A stretch of 64,000 bases of DNA from Acidobacteriota bacterium. Lineage in GTDB: Bacteria; Actinomycetota; Actinomycetes; Actinomycetales; Microbacteriaceae. Made by a program: the position numbers and the translations under genes. Positions 10,398 through 19,900 of the stretch are shown piece after piece; the first letter of the stretch is position 1; each line of letters begins with the position of its first letter. The notes beneath the pieces are model-generated. The model was given only the letters and a program-made list of their open reading frames with translations, was not told the origin of the DNA and made no database searches. The DNA is taken from assembly GCA_019352055.1 (NCBI GenBank), contig JABBOB010000001.1:28559-92558 (forward strand), read 5' to 3'.

Positions 10398-11647
10398 CAG
10401 GCCGACACGGCGACGCGCGCTCGGGCCGCGATCCGCTCGGTCACGTGTGCCGCGTCGGGGGCGATCCCGGCGAACCGCCCGCTCCCCCACGTCGTCAACC
10501 ACGGCAAGCCGAGGAAGAAGAGCCCCGGCACGTCCGTCTCTCCCGCGTGATGCGTCGGATGGCCGGCGCCGTCGAAGACGCCCACCTCGACCCAGCGGTA
10601 ATCGGGCCGGAAGCCCGTCGCCCAGACCACCGTGGTGATTCCTGCGGCATCGAGGTCCAGTGCGGCGGGCTCCTCCCGGGGGGACCACACGGGCGTGTAT
10701 CGGGCCTCAGTGGGTGCGACGATGCCCGCTCGGTCGATGTACCGGTCGATGTCGGTCTTGATCGACTCCATGACGCTGTCGGCGTGGTCGAGGTACTCGG
10801 CGAGCGTCGGCGCGAAGGCCGGCCTGCCGTCCCGGACCCCCGTGAGCCGCCCGTACAGCCGCAGGCCCTGCAGGGCGAACGCCCGCAGATCGATGTCGCG
10901 GCCGCCGTCGCGGCCGGTCATGTAGTGGTTCGTCGACTCCCGCTTCGCGAGCCCCGAGGCGTGCTGCTGCACGGTGACGTCGTAGACGCCCATGTCCTCG
11001 AGCCAGGCGATGCAGTCGCGTCCCCGGTAGAACCGAGCGCTCCGTGGCGCCGTGCCGAGCGCGAGATGCACCTGGCGCCCTGCGAGATGGAGGTCCTCCG
11101 CGATCTGCGCGCCGGACTGGCCGCTGCCCACCACGAGCACCGCGCCGTCCTGCAGCGCCTCCGGGCTCCGGTAGTCGGCCGAGTGCACCTGCGAGACGTG
11201 CTCGGGCAGCAATGCGCCCACGGCGGGGACCGAGGGGAGGTGGTAGCCGCCGGTCGCGATGACGACCTGGGCGGCCGCGAGGTCACCGGCGCTCGTGCGC
11301 AGCGTGAACCCGTGGTCGGCACGACGCAGGCCGAGCACCTCGACGCCCTCATGCAGGGGCGGGTCGAAGCTCGCTCGGTACCGGCCGAGCCACGCCTGCA
11401 CCTCGGCCCGGGTCATGAAGCCGTCGGGCTCGTCCCCGTCGTAGGGGAATCCCGGCAGTCGGCACTGGAAGTTCGGCGTGACCAGGGTGAACGCGTCCCA
11501 TCGCCGGTCCCGCCAGTCGTGCGCCGCGGTGGCCCGCTCGAGCACCACGTGGTCGATGCCGCGCTGCCGCAGGTGCCAGGAGGCGGCGAGGCCCGCCTGG
11601 CCGCCTCCGATGATCGCGACCTCGACGCGGGACGGCAGGCGGCTCAT
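10397..11647 (-). CDS. Flavin-dependent oxidoreductase, MSMEG_0569-like
   Basis: ATG at 11647; MSRLPSRVEVAIIGGGQAGLAASWHLRQRGIDHVVLER, VLVVGSGQSGAQIAEDLHLAG, TVVWATGFRPDYRWV; ATGA overlaps on both sides. Confidence 0.9.
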   Translation of the reverse strand: MSRLPSRVEVAIIGGGQAGLAASWHLRQRGIDHVVLERATAAHDWRDRRWDAFTLVTPNFQCRLPGFPYDGDEPDGFMTRAEVQAWLGRYRASFDPPLHEGVEVLGLRRADHGFTLRTSAGDLAAAQVVIATGGYHLPSVPAVGALLPEHVSQVHSADYRSPEALQDGAVLVVGSGQSGAQIAEDLHLAGRQVHLALGTAPRSARFYRGRDCIAWLEDMGVYDVTVQQHASGLAKRESTNHYMTGRDGGRDIDLRAFALQGLRLYGRLTGVRDGRPAFAPTLAEYLDHADSVMESIKTDIDRYIDRAGIVAPTEARYTPVWSPREEPAALDLDAAGITTVVWATGFRPDYRWVEVGVFDGAGHPTHHAGETDVPGLFFLGLPWLTTWGSGRFAGIAPDAAHVTERIAARARVAVSA

Positions 11648-11949
11648 GCGCCGGCCCCCACGGGCAGCGGGGGCGCCATCGCGAGCACGCGCACGGCTGC
11701 GCCGGCGTCGAGCACCGCGGCGCGGGCGCGGATCTCCTCCGCCTGCGCGAGCGCGCCCGTGCAGAGGAAGCCGTACCGGGCTCTGACCCGCTCCCCCGCC
11801 TCCTCGAGCGCCGTCGTCGCCCTCGCGGTGAAGTCGCCGACCGTGTACTCGGCGCCGACCTCGAGGTGGTCCCACATCACGAGCGACGGGGAGTAGCAGT
11901 CGTCCACGCCGCCGTCCGGCCACTGGACGGTGAAGGTCATCTCAGGCAT
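11644..11949 (-). CDS. MSMEG_0570-like nitrogen starvation response small protein
   Basis: 101 aa MPEMTFTVQWPDGGVDDCYSPSLVMWDHLEVGAEYTVGDF; position inside the Nit1C-like operon. Confidence 0.85.
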   Translation of the reverse strand: MPEMTFTVQWPDGGVDDCYSPSLVMWDHLEVGAEYTVGDFTARATTALEEAGERVRARYGFLCTGALAQAEEIRARAAVLDAGAAVRVLAMAPPLPVGAGA

Positions 11950-12826
11950 CGACGAGCGCCTCCTGTGCGACCACGCCGTCGAGCGCGTACGCGTCGGGGC
12001 GCCGGTCGCGCAGCGCGAACATCGCGCGGCGGGCGGCGGCCAGCTCCTCGGCCACGTCGAGCGACGCCACCGCGAGGCCCGCGCCGGTTCCGGTCTCCGC
12101 GAGCACCTCGCCGCCCGGCCCGATCACGGACGCGGAGCCCACGAACCGCAGACGGCCGAATGTGCCGGCCTGGTTCGACGCGACCCAGACGAGCTGGTTC
12201 TCGAGCGCGCGGGCCTGGTCGTAGAGGCGGAACCGCTTCGTCCACCGGTCCTCGGCGAGGTCCGTCGCCGCGGCCGTGCGGGCGCCGGGCCACGCCGAGA
12301 CGCAGACCACGATCTCCGCCCCGTCGAGCGCCAGGGTCCTGGCGCCCTCCGGGAACGCCTTGTCGTAGCAGATCATCAGCCCGATGCGGCCGACGGGGCT
12401 GTCGAAGGCGGCGAAGGAGTCGCCCGCCGAGTAGCTCATGCTCTCGCCGAGCGGCTGATGCACCTTCCGGTGCACGCCGAGGACGCCGTCCTTCGTCAGC
12501 GCGACCGCGGTGTTGTACCGGATCGGGTCGGCGACCGGTCCGTCGGCCTCGCAGATGCCGAGCACGACGACGAGGTCGCCGGCGAGCGCCATCACCCGTG
12601 CGAGCTCCGGCCCGTCGATCCGGATGGCGGGCGGGAGGGAGTCGGGCTTCGAAGGGTCCCCGTGGCCGCCGAGGCTGGACAGGTAGCCGCCGATGGCGGC
12701 CTCCGGCAGCGCGAGGAGGTGGGCGCCGACGGCGGTCGCCTCAGCGACCAGGCGCGCGATGGTGCGGTAGTTCTCGTCGAGGTCGCGGCCGAAGGACTCG
12801 GACGCGGCGGCGAGCGTGACGGTCAT
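11942..12826 (-). CDS. Nitrilase-like carbon-nitrogen hydrolase (Nit1 / Nit6803 type)
   Basis: 294 aa; intact triad ALPEAAIGGY (E), GVHRKVHQPLGES (K), LMICYDKAFPE (C). Confidence 0.9.
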   Translation of the reverse strand: MTVTLAAASESFGRDLDENYRTIARLVAEATAVGAHLLALPEAAIGGYLSSLGGHGDPSKPDSLPPAIRIDGPELARVMALAGDLVVVLGICEADGPVADPIRYNTAVALTKDGVLGVHRKVHQPLGESMSYSAGDSFAAFDSPVGRIGLMICYDKAFPEGARTLALDGAEIVVCVSAWPGARTAAATDLAEDRWTKRFRLYDQARALENQLVWVASNQAGTFGRLRFVGSASVIGPGGEVLAETGTGAGLAVASLDVAEELAAARRAMFALRDRRPDAYALDGVVAQEALVDA

Positions 12827-12848
12827 GTCGTGCTCCAGGTGTCGTCGA

Positions 12849-14264
12849 TCAGGCGTGACCGAGCCCCGTGACAGGGCCCGGCAGTGCGGTGGTGCACTCG
12901 CCGTCCGGCCAGGTGAGGCGCACCCCGGCCGCGGCGGTCAGGCGGCCGACGGGGGCCGTCTCGGTGAGGGGCGATCCCATGCGGGAGTCGCCCCGGGCGT
13001 CGGCGGTGAGCATGCCGAAGCCGGGGAAGCAGGTGAGCCAGTCGCCCATGCTCGCGTCGGGCGGCGCCGGAACCGCGGCGACGTCGATCTCTGCGCCGCA
13101 GCCGGACGCCTCCGCGAGCATGCCGGCCGTACCGACGACCCCCGCCATGCTCACGTCCTTCGCAGCGCGTGGCGCGGCGTCCCGCACGAGCCGGGTCATC
13201 GCGCGCAGCTCGGCACCCGTGCGGCTGGAGGTGGAGTCCCACTGCGTACCGTGCGCACCGGGGCGCCAGCGGCCCGTGGTGTCGACCGTGAGGCTCAGCA
13301 CGTCGTCGCGCCGTCCACCTCCGCCCGGCACCGGTGCCGCCGTGCGGCCGAGCGCGGTGACGGTCAGCGCCGCAGGGACGCCGACCTGCGTGTGACCGCC
13401 GAGGATCGGGACGCCCCACGCCTCCGCCGCGCTCCGCAGGCCGCGGATCGTGCGCCGGACCACCTCGAGGTCCGGGCCGGCGACCGCGTCGAGCAGCCCG
13501 ACGGGGTCGGCGCCCATCGCGGCGAGGTCGTTCACGTTGACGAGGACGCCGCACCAGCCGGCCCACTCCGGGTCGCGCTGCACCATGGCGGGCAGGATTG
13601 CGTCGCACGCGGCGATCAGGTCGGTGCCCGGCACCGGGGCGCCGTCGTCGCCCACGAACCCGGCTCCGCCGAGCGAGGCGGGCGGCGCCGCGCCCCACGC
13701 CGCGCCGAACGGGTCCAACAGATCCTCGAGCGGCGCCTTCGTGCGTTCGGCCAGCGTCCGGATGCGGTCGATGGGCCACCGCATCCGCCGGTGCGGCGCC
13801 CCGGCGAGGATCAGGGGCCCGTGGTCCGTCCAGCCGAGGCGGCCGAACATCCCCGCGTAGCGGTCCTGGACGGTGGCGTCGAAGCGGAGCACGCCCGACG
13901 CCTCCGCGACCCGGCAGGCCTCGTCGACCAGTTCGGCGCCGAGTCCTGCGGCCCCGCGGATGCGCTCGTCGACGACGAGCCGGCTGCCGCCCCACCAGCC
14001 GATGTCCCGCGCGGCGAGCGGCGCGAGCCGCACACCACCGAGCACGGCACCGCCCTCGGTGGCCGTCGCGACGAGCACGACGGCGCGCGGGTCGTCGTCG
14101 ACGTCGTCCGCGTCCGAACCGGCGAAGAGGTGCTGGTCGTCGACGAACGCGGCCCGACGCAGCCGCCGGTAGGCCTCGAGCTGCGCGCCCTCGGCTCGCC
14201 GGATCGCCCACCGCGCGACCCGTCGCGGGCTGCCGGTGAGGACCGGCACGTCGAAGAGCGTCAT
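12849..14264 (-). CDS. MSMEG_0567-like fusion: GNAT N-acetyltransferase domain + AIR-synthase-like (PurM) domain
   Basis: ATG at 14264, overlapping upstream TGA; N-terminus LEAYRRLRRAAFVDDQHLF...GSRLVVDERIRGAAGLGAELVDEA (GNAT); C-terminus VNVNDLAAMGADPVGLLDAVA, PILGGHTQVGVPAALTVTALG, KDVSMAGVVGTAGML (AIRS). Confidence 0.88.
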   Translation of the reverse strand: MTLFDVPVLTGSPRRVARWAIRRAEGAQLEAYRRLRRAAFVDDQHLFAGSDADDVDDDPRAVVLVATATEGGAVLGGVRLAPLAARDIGWWGGSRLVVDERIRGAAGLGAELVDEACRVAEASGVLRFDATVQDRYAGMFGRLGWTDHGPLILAGAPHRRMRWPIDRIRTLAERTKAPLEDLLDPFGAAWGAAPPASLGGAGFVGDDGAPVPGTDLIAACDAILPAMVQRDPEWAGWCGVLVNVNDLAAMGADPVGLLDAVAGPDLEVVRRTIRGLRSAAEAWGVPILGGHTQVGVPAALTVTALGRTAAPVPGGGGRRDDVLSLTVDTTGRWRPGAHGTQWDSTSSRTGAELRAMTRLVRDAAPRAAKDVSMAGVVGTAGMLAEASGCGAEIDVAAVPAPPDASMGDWLTCFPGFGMLTADARGDSRMGSPLTETAPVGRLTAAAGVRLTWPDGECTTALPGPVTGLGHA

Positions 14265-15400
14265 GCCCCGGCCGTCTTCAGCACGCCGCACGCGCCGCAC
14301 GCCGCACAGCCGGCCTTCTGCTCCGACCCGAGCATCCCGGCCGCGACGAGCAGCGCCGCCACCTGGCGCGAGACGGTCTCGAGGATCGTCCGGTCCGGTG
14401 CGGGCACGTGGTCCACGTCCGTCGCGAGCGTGCCGCGGAGGGGTCGGAAGGGCACCACGAACGGGTAGACGCCGAGCCCGATCAGCTCGTCCGCCCAGCG
14501 CGGGACATCGTCCGGGTCCTCGCCGAGGCCGACGAGCAGGTAGGTGGACACCTGGTTGCGGCCGAAGACGCGGACGGCCTCGGCCCACGCGGCCCGGTAC
14601 TCGTCCAGCGTCACCGTGCTCTTGCCGGGCATCCAGCGGCGGCGCACGTCGTCGTCCATCGACTCGACGTGGATGCCGATCGACTCGGCTCCCGCGTCGC
14701 GGAGGTCCTGGATCGCCCGGAGGTGCCGCGGCGGCTCGATCTGGACCTGGATCGCGAGCTCGGGCACCGCGTCCTTGATCGCCTGCACGCACCGGGCGAG
14801 GTGCTTCGCGCCGCGGTCCCAGCCGTTCGAGGTGCCGGTCGTCATCACCATCTGCTCGACGCCGTCGAGGTCGACGGCCGCGCGGGCGACCTCCGCCAGC
14901 ATCGCCGGGGTCTTCACCGCGATCGTCGCACCGGCCTCCAGCGAGGCCTCGATCGCGCAGAACCGGCATCGCTCGCCCTCGTCGTACCGGATGCAGGTCT
15001 GCACCACGGTCGTCGCGAGCACGTTGCGGCCGTGCAGGCGCGCGATCTGCTCGTAGGAGGTGCCATCGGCGGTCGCCAGGTCGTAGAACCGAGGTCGGCG
15101 GACCGGGGCGACGTCGATCCCGACGTCGATCGGGCCCGCGTCCGCGGTCTCGAGCAGCAGCCGCCCGTTCGAGACGAGGTACGGGCTGTCGGCCTGCACC
15201 GGGATCGCCGCCTGCTCGCCGTTCCAGAGCACGTGGCCGTCGTCGCTCGGGCCGGCGCCCGCCTCCCGGTGGACCGGAGCGGCGATGCGCAGGCCGCGCA
15301 GCGCGACGTCGACGCGGCGGGACACCGCGTCCATGGCGTGCGCCCCTGGTGCGTCGGGCTCCCGGCGCAGCAGCGGGAGCCCGAGGTTCGTGACCGGCAC
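14261..15400 (-). CDS. Radical SAM protein, MSMEG_0568-like
   Basis: GTG at 15400, 2 nt after the upstream stop; VVQTCIRYDEGERCRFCAIEASLEAG (CX8CX2C), QMVMTTGTSNGWDRGAKHLA, ESIGIHVESMDDDVRRRWMPGK; Cys-rich C-terminus CAACGACG. Confidence 0.88.
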   Translation of the reverse strand: MPVTNLGLPLLRREPDAPGAHAMDAVSRRVDVALRGLRIAAPVHREAGAGPSDDGHVLWNGEQAAIPVQADSPYLVSNGRLLLETADAGPIDVGIDVAPVRRPRFYDLATADGTSYEQIARLHGRNVLATTVVQTCIRYDEGERCRFCAIEASLEAGATIAVKTPAMLAEVARAAVDLDGVEQMVMTTGTSNGWDRGAKHLARCVQAIKDAVPELAIQVQIEPPRHLRAIQDLRDAGAESIGIHVESMDDDVRRRWMPGKSTVTLDEYRAAWAEAVRVFGRNQVSTYLLVGLGEDPDDVPRWADELIGLGVYPFVVPFRPLRGTLATDVDHVPAPDRTILETVSRQVAALLVAAGMLGSEQKAGCAACGACGVLKTAGA

Positions 15401-15402
15401 GG

Positions 15403-15927
15403 TCAGACCATGTAGGTGCTGTTGATGACCGCGCCCTTGTTGGCGAAGTAGATGAGCGCGTCCTGCACGTCGAGCGGGTGGCAGGGGATGGTGCCTTCGA
15501 TGAGGTCCTCCTCGCGGAGACCGTGCAGCGACAGCCCGAAGCGGCACACGAACACGGTGCCGCCCTCCTCGATGAAGGTCGTGATCGTGTCGTTGATGTT
15601 CTGCTCGCCCGGGAACGCGGAGTCCCCGGCGGTCGGGAAGCCGCGGGTCGCGATCGCGTTCATCGCGCCCGGCCCGTAGAAGTAGAGGACCGAGTCGAAG
15701 CCCTTGCGCAGCGCGCGGAGCGCTTGGAGGCAGGCGACGAAGCTGACGCTCGACTCGTGCGCGATGCCGTGCACGAGGGTGAAGTAGGACTGCCCCGGCT
15801 CCGCCTGGATGTCCGGGAAGATCTTCGTCGAGCCGTAGATGCTGCTGCCCGCGGGCAGGGCGGGGTGCGGGATCTCGTTCCTCGAGGTCTCGATCTTCGC
15901 GAGGATCTCTTCGTCGAACAGGGCCAT
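15403..15927 (-). CDS. MSMEG_0572/Sll0783-like nitrogen starvation response protein
   Basis: 174 aa; HGIAHESSVSFVACLQALRALRKGFDSVLYFYGPGAMNAIATRGFPTAGDSAFPGEQNIND, low-gap operon position. Confidence 0.88.
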   Translation of the reverse strand: MALFDEEILAKIETSRNEIPHPALPAGSSIYGSTKIFPDIQAEPGQSYFTLVHGIAHESSVSFVACLQALRALRKGFDSVLYFYGPGAMNAIATRGFPTAGDSAFPGEQNINDTITTFIEEGGTVFVCRFGLSLHGLREEDLIEGTIPCHPLDVQDALIYFANKGAVINSTYMV

Positions 15928-15976
15928 GTGGCGCTCCTTGGGGTTCGGTGGTGCGGGGGTCGGACGAGCGGAGGGC

Positions 15977-16798
15977 TCAGTACAGGGCTTCGAAGTTCGC
16001 GCGGAGGAACCGGCGCCCGAGCTCGCCGTCCTTGACCGCGTCCTGCATGCGGGCGAGCTCTCCCGCGTGGTCGCCCCATGGGATGTCGGAGGCGAAGAGG
16101 ATGCGGTCGTGCCCGATGCCGCGTCGCTCGATCTCGGCGACGAGCCAGACCGCCGCGAAGCCGATCGCCCAGCTGGTGTCGCTGTAGACGCGCTTGCCGC
16201 GCTCGATCCAGTCGAAGAAGCGGCCGCCGATGAGCTTCATGTGCCCGCTCATGCCGCCGCCGAGGTGCACGAGGTGGATGCGCACGTCGTCGCCCCAGCG
16301 CTCGACGAGCTCCCCGATCCGGTCGATGTCGCTCGCACCGCCGGGCGACGTGTGGATGTGCACCGTGAGGTCGTGCTCCTTCGCCGCGGCGAACATGCGG
16401 CCCAGCTGCTCGAGGCAGCCCTCGTCGTCGGCCGCGCCCCCGAGCAGGAAGCTCGTCTTCAGCGCGGCGACCCCCTCCTCGCCGGCGAGCGCGAGCGCGG
16501 AGGTGTTCCGCTCGGCGTCGCTCGGCTTCGGGGAGATCCAGAGGCCGCAGCGCACCCGGTCGTCGGCCTGCGCAGCCTCGAGGGCCAGCGAGTTCAGCTC
16601 GAACGCGACCTCGGGGATCGGGACGCCGTAGTTCGGGAGCACGAGCACGCGCTCGGTGCCCTCGTCGTCGAGGTCGGCCATGAACGCCTTGACCGTCTGG
16701 CGGGCGGTGAGGTCCGCACGGATCGCGGGACCGCCGTAGAAGGGGTACGCGGGCAGGGCACCGATGTGCCGATGCGCGTCGTGCACCCCTGAAGCCAT
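15977..16798 (-). CDS. Amidohydrolase (amidohydrolase_2 / TIM-barrel metal-dependent hydrolase)
   Basis: 273 aa; VHDAHRHIG, TVHIHTSPGG, IHLVHLGGG, ILFASDIPWGDHAGELARM; 49 nt upstream of the Sll0783-like gene. Confidence 0.85.
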   Translation of the reverse strand: MASGVHDAHRHIGALPAYPFYGGPAIRADLTARQTVKAFMADLDDEGTERVLVLPNYGVPIPEVAFELNSLALEAAQADDRVRCGLWISPKPSDAERNTSALALAGEEGVAALKTSFLLGGAADDEGCLEQLGRMFAAAKEHDLTVHIHTSPGGASDIDRIGELVERWGDDVRIHLVHLGGGMSGHMKLIGGRFFDWIERGKRVYSDTSWAIGFAAVWLVAEIERRGIGHDRILFASDIPWGDHAGELARMQDAVKDGELGRRFLRANFEALY

Positions 16799-16927
16799 GC
16801 GTCAAGGGAACCGCGCAGCGGTTTCCGGATGGTTTCCCCAGGAATACCGTCCGATCACGCCGCGCCGGGCCGTGTGACCGGCAGATCACGGGAGCCTTGG
16901 GCTCCGGTGTGACCGGTCGCCCCGGGA

Positions 16928-19900
16928 TCAGGCCAGGAGCTCGCGGACGTCCGCCGCCGTGAGCGACGCGGTGGCCGCGCTTCCGCCGCCGTCCATGACC
17001 GCGTCGAACAGGGCGCGCTTCGACTCCTTCAGCGCCATCACCTTCTCCTCGATCGTGTCCTTCGCGACGAGCCGGTAGACCATCACCTGGCGCTGCTGGC
17101 CGATGCGGTGCGCGCGGTCCACAGCCTGCGCCTCCGCCGCCGGGTTCCACCACGGGTCGAGCAGGATGCAGTAGTCCGCCTCCGCGAGGTTCAGACCGAA
17201 CCCGCCCGCCTTCAGCGAGATCAGGAACACGTCCGCATCGCCCGACCGGAAGCGGTCGATCGCGTCGCCGCGCCGACGGGTGGAGCCGTCGAGGTAGGCG
17301 TACTTGATGTCGGCCTCGTCGAGCCGGTCCTTCACCCGCCCGAGCAGCCGGGTGAACTGGCTGAAGACGAGCACGCGATGGTGCTCCTCGAGAGCGTTCT
17401 GCAGCAGCTCGTCGAAGAGGTCGAGCTTGGCGGAGGGGATCCCCTCGTTCGCGGAGTCGATGAGCGCCGCGTCGAGCGCGACCTGCCGCAGGGTGGTGAG
17501 CGCCCGGAAGATGGTGAACCGGTTGCGGTCGAACTCGCCGATCAGTCCCAGCACCCGCTGCCGCTCCCGGTTCAGGTAGCGGTCGTAGACGGCGCGCTGC
17601 TTCCTGCCGAGCTCCACCTCGATGACCTGCTCGGTCTTCGGCGGCAGGTCGGAAGCGACGAGCTCCTTGGTCCTGCGGAGCAGGAGCGGTCGGATCCTCC
17701 GCTGCAGCTGTGCGAGGCGATCGCGGTCCCCCTCCTTCTCGATGGGCTTCGCGTAGTGGTCCTGGAACCCGGAGGGCGACGGGAACAGCCCCGGCGCCGC
17801 GATGGAGAGGATCGACCACAGCTCCATCAGGTCGTTCTCGAGCGGTGTGCCCGTGATCGCGAGCCGGAACGGCACGTCGATCGCGCGGATGCGCTGGTAG
17901 GTCGTGGAGTGCCGGTTCTTCGCGAACTGCGCCTCGTCGAGCAGCAGCCCGCTCCACGGGATCGCCGTGTACGACGCCGTGTCGAGCCGGATCAGTGCGT
18001 ACGAGGTCACGACGATGTCGGCGTCGCCGATCGTGTCCCGCAGCGGGGTGCGGCTCTTCTTCGAGGTCTCCGTGACCGCCACGACCTCGACCCCGGGCAG
18101 GAACCGGTTCGTCTCCGCGAGCCAGTTCGGCACCACGGAGGTCGGCGCGACCACGAGGAAGCGGGGACGCTCCTCGCCCCGTTCCTCCGCGAGCTCGATC
18201 GCTCGGCCGATCATCGCCAGCGACTGCACCGTCTTGCCGAGGCCCATGTCGTCGGCGAGGACCCCGCCGAGCCGGTTGTCGTAGAGGAAGGTCAGCCAGT
18301 CGTAGCCCTCCTGCTGGTAGGGCCGCAGCTCGGCGAGGAAGCCCTTCGGCAGCGGCTGCGTCTCGAGATGGCCGTCCGCGCCGAACCCGCCGGTCACCTC
18401 GACCGCCCGCCGCCAGGTCTCGGCCTGCCGCGCGACGGTGCCGAGCGCGACGAGGTCTTCCCAGAGGGAACCCTGGAAGCGGGAGATGCGGAGGGGCGCG
18501 CGCGGGTCGTCGGTGAGCTCGCGGGCCTCGGCGATCAGCGCGCGCAGGTGCTCGAACACCGGGTCGTCGAGGGGGAACCACACGCCGCCGGGCAGCACCA
18601 TCGCGTCGTCGCCCCGCGCCAGCGCGAGGAACACCTCCGCGAGCGGCGCGACCTCGCCGCCGATGCGGACCTCGATGTCGAGGTCGAACCAGTCCCGGTT
18701 CCCCTCCACCGCGCGGGTGCCGATCGCGACGACCGGCGTCTCCTCGGCGGCGCGGTACTCCACGGGATCGCCGTGCTCGATGACCTGCACGCTCGGCACC
18801 GTGCGCACGCCGGGCAGCAGGTCCTGCGCGAAGGCGACCGCGGCCATCCCGTGGACCGCGAAGGTCTCGCGCAGCTCGCCGTGCGCGCCGATCAGCTCGG
18901 GTGTGCGCACGCTGTCGACGCCCGCGCCGCGGAGCGCCGTCACGATGCGCCGCTCCTGGAGCGGGTCGCGGATCGCGTCCTCCTCACCACCCAGGGTCAG
19001 CGGCGTCGAGTCGCCCGGCAGCGAGTACCGCCACGACCAGCGACCGGTGACGCCGCCGGGGCCGTGGGCCACGGTCAGCTCGAGCGTGGCGAGGGGACGC
19101 GCGGGCGGCGCGAACGTGCCGTCCCGGCTCACGATCGGCAGCACGCTCGCGAGCCGTCGGTAGTGGTGCGCCAGGAAGTCGGGCTCCTCCTCCGCCGGCA
19201 CCTCGATGGGGTCGGGGAGGCGGAGGAACGCGTGCGCGGCGGGCTGGAGGGGCTCGGCGAACGGGGCGAGCGAGATCCGCGCGTCCGCCAGCGTGTCCCC
19301 GGGCTCCCAGGTCGCGACACCGATGCCCGGGTCGCCGATGAGCGAGAACGGCGGCGCGATCGCGACGCCCGTGGCCGGGTCGCCCTGCACGAGGAGCGGA
19401 GCGAGGGCGAGGCCCGTCGTCGTGCGCACCAGGTCGGCCGCCGGTGTGACGGGCTCGCTCTCGATGATGAGCGGCGCCTGCGTCCTGCCTCCGGTGACCA
19501 GTCCGACGCCGTGGTCCTGCGCCTCCTGCAGCAGCGGCCAGAGCGCGGTGGTGCGGGACCCGCCGAGCTGCAGCCAGGTGTCCGCCGCGAACGAGGAAGG
19601 CCCCGCGGTGAGCAGCCGGTGCACCTCGCGGAGGATGCGGGCCTGGGCGTCGTCGTAGTCGTGCACGGACCACTCGTTGATGACGGTGCGCCACGAGATG
19701 CCGGTGCGCCGCCAGCGGCCGTTCGCACCGAGCAGTACCGGACGCACGCCGACGGTGACGGGCCGCTCCCGGGGAGCGGTGCGGCGGGAGCCGGTCCACG
19801 GCTGCTCGGACTGCTGCAGCTCGAAGACGAGTCCGAGCACCGCAGCCGCGTCGTCCGCGTCGAGGCCGTCCAGGATCGGATCGAGCGTCCGCCGCCAGAG

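Noticed and set aside
15660-18581. 973-aa minus-strand ORF across helicase, amidohydrolase and Sll0783-like genes
   Set aside because: Out-of-frame Arg/Pro/Ala-rich reading through three real genes
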